A stretch of 64,000 nt of DNA, from the NCBI RefSeq assembly GCF_900105905.1, contig NZ_FNSV01000005.1, forward strand, positions 1,736,001 to 1,800,000. Reading direction: 5' to 3'. This DNA is from Rhodococcus koreensis. GTDB lineage: Bacteria; Actinomycetota; Actinomycetes; Mycobacteriales; Mycobacteriaceae. How positions within the stretch are numbered: the stretch's first letter is position 1; each line of letters starts with the position of its first letter. Shown here piece after piece: positions 8,319-16,551 of the stretch. The position numbers and the translations under genes are program-made. The notes under the pieces are model-generated. The model made no database searches, was not told where the DNA came from, and saw only the letters and a program-made list of their open reading frames with translations.

Positions 8319-9695
8319 ATGGAATTCACCGAACTTGCCGACTACCCCGTTCCGGTGGGTGCGCTCACCGAATGGCTGCCGTGCGCCCGCTCGGAGTGGG
8401 TGGACGATCCCCGTCCGGCTTCGTACATCCACGAGGCGCATCTGCGCCGGTGCGCCGATGCCGAGGGTCGCGAATCCTGGCTGGGCACCGCATTCGAGAT
8501 CCACGGCGCACTGAACGTCACCGCGTTCCGGACCGCACTGGAGAAGTGGACCGATCGTCACGAGGTGCTGCGCTCGCACACGATGTTCGACACGGAGACC
8601 GAGCGGGTGTGCCGGCGGACCGTGCCGCAGGGCGGGCTGCACGTGGGGGTCGTCAGCCACGGTTACGACGCCGCCGGGGGCGACAACTTCGCGCACCTGC
8701 AGCAACTGTTCGACGAGTACGCCTCGCCGCACAGTTGGCCGTCGTACGTCTTCGCGACGCTGGAAACCGTGCAACGCGACCGGTTCACGGTGTTCTTCGC
8801 GGCGGATCACTCGATCATCGACGGGTTCTCCATCGTCCTCGTCGCCCACGAGTTGACCGCCCTGTACGAGCAGGCGCTGTCCGGTCGCACAGCCAACCTG
8901 TTCCCCGTCGGCAGCTACATCGACTTCGGCCGCGAGGAGCGTGAGATCTCCACCGACGCCGAGGTGAAGCGTGAGGCGCTCGACGTGTGGCGGTCCGCAC
9001 TCGAGGGGCCGGGGCTCCCCGAGTTCCCCCTGAAAGTCGGCCCGCGCACGTCGTATGCGCAGCAGAACCTGTCCGCCTGGATACTCGACGCCGACCAGGC
9101 GGCGGCGTTCAACTCGGCGTGCCGCGAGGCGGATGTGGGGTTCTTCCCCGGCCTGCTCGCGTGCCTCGGCCTGGCCGGCGCGGAAGTGGCGGGCGATGAC
9201 CGCTTTCGGACGGTCACCCCGGTCCATACCCGGCACTCCCCGCAGTGGGCGTCCGCACTGGGCTGGTTCGTGGGTCTGAGCCCGATCGACTTCGAGGTGA
9301 CCTCGGACGACTTCGCCGCCGTCGCCCGCGAGGCCGCCGACAGCGTGGCCCGGACGAAACCGATCTCGGTGGTCCCGTTCGACCAGATCGAGAAGGAACT
9401 CGACATCCCCATCCGGCCGCGCTTCGTCGTCTCCTACATGGACGTCCGGTTCGTGCCCGAAGCGGGCCGCTGGCACGAGCGCAACGCCCGGGCGCTGCGG
9501 AGCCGGCAGTACACCCACGACGTGTACGCCTGGATCAATCGCACCCCCCGAGGCGTCAATCTGGCGGTCCGATATCCGGGCAACGACATCGCCGCCGCGA
9601 GCGTCCACACGTGGGTCGGGAGCCTCCGCCGGCAACTGGAACAGGTTTCAACCAGCTACCCTTCGGTAGGGTTGCGGAGCGTCGGACAGGCCTGA
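8319..9695 (+). CDS. PapA-like condensation-domain acyltransferase 3
   Basis: A 458-residue third paralogue, separated from the first two by the haemoglobin, sseA and sufE-like genes. It starts 21 bp after the SufE-like stop, so it may be cotranscribed with sseA. The shared layout is visible: VPVGALTEWLP, ASYIHEAHLRRCAD, FEIHGALNVTAF and RHEVLRSHTMFD. The active-site motif is DHSIIDG (residues 163-169), with His164 and Asp168 kept and Asp replacing the first His, as in the other two. The C-terminal RFVVSYMDVRFVP block also matches. The consistent DHxxxD form suggests one subfamily that duplicated locally. It directly precedes the accA3 promoter. Confidence 0.85.
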   Translation: MEFTELADYPVPVGALTEWLPCARSEWVDDPRPASYIHEAHLRRCADAEGRESWLGTAFEIHGALNVTAFRTALEKWTDRHEVLRSHTMFDTETERVCRRTVPQGGLHVGVVSHGYDAAGGDNFAHLQQLFDEYASPHSWPSYVFATLETVQRDRFTVFFAADHSIIDGFSIVLVAHELTALYEQALSGRTANLFPVGSYIDFGREEREISTDAEVKREALDVWRSALEGPGLPEFPLKVGPRTSYAQQNLSAWILDADQAAAFNSACREADVGFFPGLLACLGLAGAEVAGDDRFRTVTPVHTRHSPQWASALGWFVGLSPIDFEVTSDDFAAVAREAADSVARTKPISVVPFDQIEKELDIPIRPRFVVSYMDVRFVPEAGRWHERNARALRSRQYTHDVYAWINRTPRGVNLAVRYPGNDIAAASVHTWVGSLRRQLEQVSTSYPSVGLRSVGQA

Positions 9696-9719
9696 CGGCA
9701 ATATTCGGTCCGGTGGCAA

Positions 9720-9744
9720 CACCGATCGGTTCGGTGCCTAGACT
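9720..9744 (+). promoter_or_regulatory. accA3 promoter with inverted repeat
   Basis: TAGACT (9739-9744) is a good -10 box about 80 bp before the accA3 start. Immediately upstream, CACCGA-TCGGT-TCGGTG (9720-9736) is a 6-bp-arm inverted repeat over the spacer/-35 region that also contains the palindrome ACCGATCGGT. This is a candidate operator for control of carboxylase supply; the regulator is unknown. Confidence 0.45.
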
Positions 9745-9827
9745 CCGAAGTGATGCCGTAACCCACCGCCGGTGAACACCCCCGGGGACCACCGCGGAGA
9801 CAGACCATGCGAACCACAGGAGGCTCA

Positions 9828-11615
<1,788 letters not shown>

Positions 11616-11631
11616 GCGCCTGCACCACTCG

Positions 11632-11669
11632 TGAGTCCTTCTCGGCCCCGGGGTCGAGAAGGACTCACA
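11632..11669 (+). terminator. Terminator of accA3
   Basis: GTGAGTCCTTCTCG (11632-11645) and CGAGAAGGACTCAC (11656-11669) form a perfect 14-bp stem with a 10-nt loop rich in C and G. There is no U-tract, which is common for actinobacterial terminators. It lies 16 bp after the accA3 stop. Confidence 0.8.
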
Positions 11670-11671
11670 GT

Positions 11672-11677
11672 AGTCTG
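11672..11677 (+). promoter_or_regulatory. -10 box for a leaderless DUF1707 transcript
   Basis: TAGTCT lies 5 nt before the ATG at 11683 and only 2 nt after the accA3 terminator stem, so the promoter's upstream part overlaps the terminator hairpin. No ribosome-binding site fits in the gap. Confidence 0.5.
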
Positions 11678-11682
11678 TACGC

Positions 11683-12102
11683 ATGTCTGACGTTCCCGAG
11701 ATCCGTATCGGCACAGCCGAACGTGAGCAGGCCCTGAACTCGTTGAGCGAACACTTCGCCGCGGGCCGTCTGACGGTCCCCGAGTTCGACGAGCGCAGTC
11801 TCGCGGTCACGAATGCCACCACCCGCGGCGAACTCGATCGAGTGTTCACCGACCTCCCCGCGACCACGGCCGCCGCGCCCGCCAAGGCGGACGGAGCGGA
11901 CACCGGCCACGACCAGAACTGGCGTCGCATCGTGATGTCGGTGATCCCGCTCATCGCCCTCGTGCTGTTCTTCGTCGTCCCCGTCGACAACAGCTGGCTG
12001 TTCTTCCTGATGATCCCTGCCGCCGGCGCCATCCTGTTCGGCACCCGCGACGACCGGCACGATCGAGATCGTCGCCGCGGCCGCCGCGACCGGGACCGCT
12101 GA
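11683..12102 (+). CDS. DUF1707 small membrane protein
   Basis: A 139-residue protein with an N-terminal DUF1707 domain (about residues 5-60; IRIGTAEREQALNSLSEHFAAGRLTVPEFDERS), a linker, two hydrophobic segments (about residues 85-125) and a strongly basic tail (RDRRRGRRDRD). Many actinobacterial membrane proteins of unknown role carry DUF1707, sometimes with 2TM or cell-wall-sensing domains. The next gene starts 2 bp after the stop, so the two are cotranscribed. No function is proposed. Confidence 0.75.
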   Translation: MSDVPEIRIGTAEREQALNSLSEHFAAGRLTVPEFDERSLAVTNATTRGELDRVFTDLPATTAAAPAKADGADTGHDQNWRRIVMSVIPLIALVLFFVVPVDNSWLFFLMIPAAGAILFGTRDDRHDRDRRRGRRDRDR

Positions 12103-12103
12103 C

Positions 12104-12442
12104 ATGGAACCGGTGGAGGTCAATGCAGGCGGCTGGTATCTGCGCGCACTGCGCGAGGACGAGCGCGTCAACGACCGTCCGGCGCTCGCGGACGGTGGAA
12201 TTACCGAACCCGGCTACATCGCCCGCCGCACGGCGCAGTGGCTGAGCGATGAGCACTATTCGTGGGCGATCTGCCAGCCGAACACCGGCGAACTGCTCGC
12301 CGAGGTGGGGCTCACTCCGTCCGGTGAATCCGCGACCCTCACCGGGTGGGCGCGGGCCGGTCACGAGGACGCACTCGCGAGCGGATCGGATGCGGTGCAA
12401 CGGTTTGCGGAGGGCGCACTGGGGTTCACGGTCCAGCGGTGA
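12104..12442 (+). CDS. Short GNAT-like protein, function unknown
   Basis: A 112-residue protein that reads like a shortened N-acetyltransferase: WYLRALREDERVNDRPAL at the start, SWAICQPNTGELLAEVGL in the position of the GNAT beta-4 strand, and a C-terminal strand-helix. Full GNAT enzymes have about 160-180 residues with an acetyl-CoA loop (R/Q-x-x-G-x-G/A), which I do not see, so it may not bind acetyl-CoA. It lies between the DUF1707 and VanZ-like genes with near-zero spacing, its stop overlapping the next GTG start. Family membership is tentative. Confidence 0.55.
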   Translation: MEPVEVNAGGWYLRALREDERVNDRPALADGGITEPGYIARRTAQWLSDEHYSWAICQPNTGELLAEVGLTPSGESATLTGWARAGHEDALASGSDAVQRFAEGALGFTVQR

Positions 12443-12777
12443 TCATGCGTTCCGTTCCGGTGGCGGCCCTCACCGTGCTGGCGCTGGTGATGTTGTTGTC
12501 TCCCGCGTCCGCGACACCGTCGGGTCCCGAACATGCCGACAAGGTGGTGCACACGCTGCTGTTCGCGGCGCTGGCGGCCGCCTCCCGGTATGCCCTTCTG
12601 ACGCCACGGATCACGGTGCTCTGGCTCGCGGCGTTCGCGGTGATCACCGAGATACTGCAGGGCGTGCTGCCGATCGGCAGGCACGGTTCGGTCTGGGATC
12701 TCTGCGCGGACATGGTGGGTGTGGCGATCGGGTTGTCCGCTCAGTCCGCGATCATGCGCTCCCGCAGCAGAGTCTGA
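12439..12777 (+). CDS. VanZ-like small membrane protein
   Basis: A 112-residue protein with an N-terminal hydrophobic segment ending in a possible signal-like SPASATP, then ADKVVHTLLFAALAAASRYALL, TEILQGVLPIGRHGSVWDL and a final hydrophobic stretch. The order of charged residues (DK..H in one helix, E..Q and D in the next) resembles the VanZ-like family (PF04892), membrane proteins that can affect glycopeptide sensitivity. The GTG start overlaps the previous stop (GTGA); an ATG two codons later is an alternative. Its 3' end overlaps the convergent phosphatase gene by 37 bp. Confidence 0.6.
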   Translation: MIMRSVPVAALTVLALVMLLSPASATPSGPEHADKVVHTLLFAALAAASRYALLTPRITVLWLAAFAVITEILQGVLPIGRHGSVWDLCADMVGVAIGLSAQSAIMRSRSRV

Positions 12778-13529
12778 ACTCCCGCGTCGAGGCCGAGTCC
12801 GTCGGAGAAGTACCGCTCGACCGTCCCGTAACGCTCGCGCATGACGGCCAGCGACACCTGCAGATACTGCTCGCGGACCCCGAGCACGGGCTCGAGCAGC
12901 GCCGGATCTCCACCCGCGTCGACGAATTTCTCGAACACGCCCGCGAACGCCGGCAGCAGGAGTTCGTTGGTCAGCAGGTAGTCGTGGAACACGTCGTCCT
13001 CGGCGACCCCGAGGAGCAGCAGCAGCGCCGCCGTGGCCCACCCCGTCCGGTCCTTCCCCGTGGTGCAGTGTACGAGGGCCGGCGTGTTGCCGTTCGACGC
13101 CAGACCGCCGAACAGTTCCCGGTACGAGGACACCGCACTGGGCATCGCGACGAAATCGCGGTAGCTGCCCTCGAAATACTCGATGGCGCGTCCACCGCCG
13201 AGTTCGCGTTCGGCGATCATCGGGTCGGCGATCACCTGCAGCATCTGCGCGGGGATCGAGCGGATCCCCTTGTCGGCGAGCACGTCCAACGCGACTGCGC
13301 GGGCCCCGTTCGGGAGTATGTCGGGGGCCGCGTCACGCTCGTCGGCGGTCCGCAGGTCGTACACCGTCCGGATCCCGAGGCCGTCGAGCAGCGGCATGTC
13401 CGCGTCCGCGACCCGGCTGAGATCGGTCGAACGGTAGAACACACCGGTGCGCACCTTCGCGCCGTCCCCGGTTCGGTATCCGCCGACGTCTCGCAGATTG
13501 GGCACGGACGTGAGCGGAATCGGCGTCAT
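12741..13529 (-). CDS. Tyrosine phosphatase, MptpB/PF13350 family
   Basis: A 262-residue phosphatase of the family containing M. tuberculosis PtpB, a phosphatase of phosphotyrosine and phosphoinositides. The P-loop signature HCTTGKDRTGWA is intact: Cys155 is the nucleophile and Arg162 stabilises the transition state. The upstream N-terminus NLRDVGGYRTGDGAKVRTGVFYRS is typical of the family. I chose the ATG at 13529 because it begins 10 residues before NLRDVGG and overlaps the lat stop (ATGA); the frame remains open upstream. No signal peptide is apparent. Translational coupling to lat is notable, since M. tuberculosis lat has no such partner. Confidence 0.85.
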   Translation of the reverse strand: MTPIPLTSVPNLRDVGGYRTGDGAKVRTGVFYRSTDLSRVADADMPLLDGLGIRTVYDLRTADERDAAPDILPNGARAVALDVLADKGIRSIPAQMLQVIADPMIAERELGGGRAIEYFEGSYRDFVAMPSAVSSYRELFGGLASNGNTPALVHCTTGKDRTGWATAALLLLLGVAEDDVFHDYLLTNELLLPAFAGVFEKFVDAGGDPALLEPVLGVREQYLQVSLAVMRERYGTVERYFSDGLGLDAGVQTLLRERMIAD

Positions 13530-14869
13530 GCGTCGACGGTACCGCCCAGCACCCGTGCCAGTGCATCCACGGCGGCGTCGAGTTCCGCGGTCGTCACCGT
13601 CAGCGGTGGACGGAACCTGATCCCGCACTTGCCGGTGGGCAGGATCAGCACCCGCTCCCGGTCCCTCAGGTCCGCGACGACCCGGTCCCGCCGCTGCGGG
13701 GTGGGAAGCGTGATCGCGCACATCAGGCCCCGCCCCCGCGGCTCGGTCACGTCGGCGTTCGCCCGCGCGAGTTCCCGGAGCCGTCCGAGAAGGTGCGCCC
13801 CCGTCATCCGGGCCCGGTCGACGAGCCTGTCCTCCTCGACGATCTCGAGGATCCGGCGGGACCGCACCATGTCGGTAAGGTTGCCGCCCCAGGTCGAGTT
13901 GATCCGCGAGCTGACGGCGAACACGTTGTCGGGGATCTCGTCCACCCTGCCGCCGGCCATGATTCCGCAGACCTGGGTCTTCTTGCCGAACGCGACGACG
14001 TCGGGGTGCACCCCCAGTTGCTGGTACGCCCAGGCGGTTCCGGTGAGACCGCAGCCGGTCTGCACCTCGTCGAAGACGAAGAGGGCGTCGTTCTCGCGGC
14101 AGAGTGCCTCCATCGCCTGGAAGAATTCCGGGCGGAAGTGGTGGTCTCCACCCTCACCCTGGATCGGCTCGGCGATGAAACAGGCCACGTCCGAGGGGTT
14201 CTCGGCGAACGCGCGACGCGCCTGATCCAGTGCGTGCCGTTCGGCTTCCTCGACGTCCCGCCCGTCCGCGAGGTACGGGGAGTCGATACGCGGCCAGTCG
14301 AACTTCGGGTACCGCGCCACCTTGCCGGGCTCGGTGTTGGTGAGCGACATGGTGTATCCGCTGCGCCCGTGGAAGGCCTCGGTCAGATGGAGCACCTTCG
14401 TGCCGAGTGCCGGGTCGAGGCCCCGGCTCTCGTTGAGCCTGCTCTTCCAGTCGAACGCCGCCTTCAGCGCGTTCTCGACGGCGAGCGCGCCACCGTCGAT
14501 GAAGAAGAGGTGCGGTAGTGCGGGATCGCCCAGCACCCGGGCGAACGTCTCGACGAACCGTGCCATCGGGACGGTGTAGATGTCGGAGTTGCTCGGTTTG
14601 TTGATCGCCGCCGCCGCCAGTTCCCGGCGAAACGCGTCGTCGTCCGCCAGTGCGGGGTGGTTCATCCCGAGGGCCGATGACGCGAAGAATCCGAACATGT
14701 CCAGATAGCTGGTGCCGTCCCGCAGGTCGACGAGATGCGTGCCGCGTGAGCGGTCCAGGTCGAGCACCAGGTCGAACCCGTCGACCAGAATGCGCTCGCG
14801 CAGCACGTCGTGCACCTGGCTCGCCGGCAGCTCGCCCCCATCTCCGGTAAAACGAATCGCTGTGCTCAT
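13526..14869 (-). CDS. lat: L-lysine 6-aminotransferase
   Basis: A 447-residue class-III PLP aminotransferase that transfers the epsilon-amino group of L-lysine to 2-oxoglutarate, giving alpha-aminoadipate semialdehyde, which cyclises to piperideine-6-carboxylate. Markers are YLDMFGFFASSALGMNHP near residue 56, IDGGALAVENALKAAFDWK (cofactor phosphate region), FIAEPIQGEGGDHHF, the FDEVQTGCGLTG Asp that contacts the pyridine nitrogen, and AFGKKTQVCG with the Schiff-base lysine. The length matches Rv3290c (449 residues). The divergent cluster beyond lrp encodes the next steps (pcd, hglS-like). The -10 box at 14876-14881 makes the message leaderless. Confidence 0.95.
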   Translation of the reverse strand: MSTAIRFTGDGGELPASQVHDVLRERILVDGFDLVLDLDRSRGTHLVDLRDGTSYLDMFGFFASSALGMNHPALADDDAFRRELAAAAINKPSNSDIYTVPMARFVETFARVLGDPALPHLFFIDGGALAVENALKAAFDWKSRLNESRGLDPALGTKVLHLTEAFHGRSGYTMSLTNTEPGKVARYPKFDWPRIDSPYLADGRDVEEAERHALDQARRAFAENPSDVACFIAEPIQGEGGDHHFRPEFFQAMEALCRENDALFVFDEVQTGCGLTGTAWAYQQLGVHPDVVAFGKKTQVCGIMAGGRVDEIPDNVFAVSSRINSTWGGNLTDMVRSRRILEIVEEDRLVDRARMTGAHLLGRLRELARANADVTEPRGRGLMCAITLPTPQRRDRVVADLRDRERVLILPTGKCGIRFRPPLTVTTAELDAAVDALARVLGGTVDA

Positions 14870-14875
14870 ACCGAG

Positions 14876-14881
14876 AGATTA
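14876..14881 (-). promoter_or_regulatory. -10 box of lat (leaderless)
   Basis: On the minus strand, TAATCT ends 6 nt before the lat ATG at 14869, preceded by an AT-rich GAATTTTGACG stretch unusual for this region. The stretch between lat and lrp (14870-14934) holds nothing else I recognise. Confidence 0.55.
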
Positions 14882-14934
14882 CGTCAAAATTCCTGTCTGC
14901 CGGCGACGATTCGGCAACATATCCGGTACGGGGC

Positions 14935-15399
14935 TCACTTGTCGTAAAATGTTTGCAAGATGATGGTGCTGCGCGTATGCACGTTGGCGGTGGCGCGGAT
15001 CTCCTGCAGCAGGTGTTCCAGCTCCCGCGGCGAGGCGACGCGCACCAGCAGCACGTAGCTCTCCTCCCCCGCGACCGAGTGGCACGCCTCGATCGCGGGG
15101 AGGTTCCGCAATCGGGCGGGCGCGTCGTCGGGCTGCGACGGATCGAGAGGGGTGATCGCGACGAATGCGGACAGACCGTGCCCGAGCGCATCCGGATCGA
15201 TCTTCGCGGTGTACCCGCGGATCACTTTGCGGGCCTCGAGCCTGCGTACCCTCGACTGCACCGCGGAGATCGACAGCCCGGCCTTCTCGGCGAGTGTCGC
15301 CAGGGTCGCCCGGCCGTCGGCCACCAGCTCCTGCATCAGTACCCGATCGATGTCGTCGAGAGGAGTATGGGGTGCGTCGCTACGGAAAGATTCCACCAC
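14935..15399 (-). CDS. lrpA: Lrp/AsnC-family regulator (LrpA, Rv3291c-like)
   Basis: A 154-residue feast/famine regulator. The N-terminal winged helix-turn-helix covers about residues 14-65 (LDDIDRVLMQELVADGRATLATLAEKAGLS, then SAVQSRVRRLEARKVIRGY). The C-terminal RAM effector-binding domain follows (GLSAFVAITPLDPSQ, PAIEACHSVAGEESYVLLVRV, the turn that binds amino acids). It lies between lat and the divergent hglS-pcd unit with only 30 bp to the latter, so it probably senses lysine or a catabolite and controls both directions. The start is a GTG followed by a second GTG. Confidence 0.9.
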   Translation of the reverse strand: MVESFRSDAPHTPLDDIDRVLMQELVADGRATLATLAEKAGLSISAVQSRVRRLEARKVIRGYTAKIDPDALGHGLSAFVAITPLDPSQPDDAPARLRNLPAIEACHSVAGEESYVLLVRVASPRELEHLLQEIRATANVHTRSTIILQTFYDK

Positions 15400-15429
15400 C
15401 AGCGCAGGCTAGCCCAGCGGAGGTGCATC

Positions 15430-16551
15430 ATGGTTGAAACGTGGGAGCTCCGCGCCCGCTTCGCCCGCGCACTGGGCGCGGCGTACGGCCGGACGGTGCC
15501 CGCCTACGACACGCTGGTCGAGGTGGCCGACGAGGTCAACGCGGACTTCGCAGCGAGAAACCCGGCCGGCGCCGAACGCCGGGGTGGCCTCGCCCGGATC
15601 ACCGTGGAGCGCCACGGCGCGATCCGCTTGGGCGGACCCACGGAGCTTCGTCAGGCCGCCATCCTGTTCTCGGGCTTCGGGATGCACCCCGTCGGCTGCT
15701 ACGACCGGCGCGACGCACCCGAGCCGGCGCCCGTCGTCTCGACGGGGTTCCGTCCCGTCGACCCGATCGAACTGGCCCGCAACCCGTTCGGGATGTTCAC
15801 GTCGATGCTCACCACGGCCGATCGCCGGTTCTTCGACGGTGATCTGCAGCACCGCCTCGAGAATGTCCTCGCCGCCCGCAGCGTGTTTCCCACGGAGCTG
15901 TTGCACCTGGCCGCACTCGCGACCGAGGAGGGCGGGCTGACCGCGCCGACGGCGGAACGGTTCGTCGCGCTCGCGGTCACGGCGTTCGCACCGTCGGACA
16001 CCGCGGCCGACCGATCCTGGCTCTCCGCGCTCGAACGCGTCGCACCCGTCGCCGCCGGCCTCGGTGGGCGCACGGGCGTGCGGGTCGTGCACCTCGCACC
16101 GCGAGTCTTCGACATCGACGACCTGTGCCGTCGGTCGGCGCGGCACGGCCTGAGAAGGATCGACGGCACCGGCCCTCGGCCCGCACGGGGCGGCCCGGAC
16201 GTCCTGGTGCGGCGGGTGTCGTTCGGCGCCGCCGGCACACCGGGCGGCGTCCTCGTGGCGGAATCACGTGGCATGGCACTGACACCCGAAGGACAGGAAC
16301 TGTACGCCGCCCACGGCGACGACGAAATTCCGCAGACGGAAGCGGAACTGGAGGCCGGCGGGCTGGCGTACTTCACGCACCGCCGCACCGGCGCGGAGCC
16401 GATCCTCTATGAGGACTTCCCGCCGATGCCGGTCGGCTCCGGCCCCGACCACCTACCGTGGCTCTCCGAGACACTCGGCCGGGCCGCGCACGACCCGTTC
16501 ATGCTCTACCGACAGCAGCAGGACCATTCCCGAGAGAGGACAGCATCGTGA
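15430..16551 (+). CDS. DUF1338 / HglS-like 2-oxoadipate dioxygenase-decarboxylase
   Basis: A 373-residue protein of the DUF1338 family (Rv3292 by position). The characterised member HglS of Pseudomonas putida is an Fe(II) enzyme that converts 2-oxoadipate to D-2-hydroxyglutarate in lysine catabolism. Visible family blocks are FSGFGMHPVGCYDRRD (with a probable metal-ligand His), VDPIELARNPFGMFTSMLTTADRRFF, RSVFPTELLHLAALATEEGGL, and a C-terminal GLAYFTHRR...YEDFPP segment with a possible Glu ligand. ATG 15430 has GGAGG upstream. The stop overlaps pcd (GTGA). With lat and pcd supplying alpha-aminoadipate, an HglS role here is a strong inference; individual catalytic residues could not be verified. 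Confidence 0.8.
   Translation: MVETWELRARFARALGAAYGRTVPAYDTLVEVADEVNADFAARNPAGAERRGGLARITVERHGAIRLGGPTELRQAAILFSGFGMHPVGCYDRRDAPEPAPVVSTGFRPVDPIELARNPFGMFTSMLTTADRRFFDGDLQHRLENVLAARSVFPTELLHLAALATEEGGLTAPTAERFVALAVTAFAPSDTAADRSWLSALERVAPVAAGLGGRTGVRVVHLAPRVFDIDDLCRRSARHGLRRIDGTGPRPARGGPDVLVRRVSFGAAGTPGGVLVAESRGMALTPEGQELYAAHGDDEIPQTEAELEAGGLAYFTHRRTGAEPILYEDFPPMPVGSGPDHLPWLSETLGRAAHDPFMLYRQQQDHSRERTAS

Noticed and set aside
7890..9635. 581-codon minus-strand frame opposite the SufE-like gene and acyltransferase 3.
   Set aside because: Shadow frame; the plus-strand genes carry catalytic motifs.
12249..14225. 658-codon plus-strand frame across the phosphatase and lat genes.
   Set aside because: Arg/Ser/Pro-rich composition, crosses several genes, and lies opposite two well-identified enzymes.
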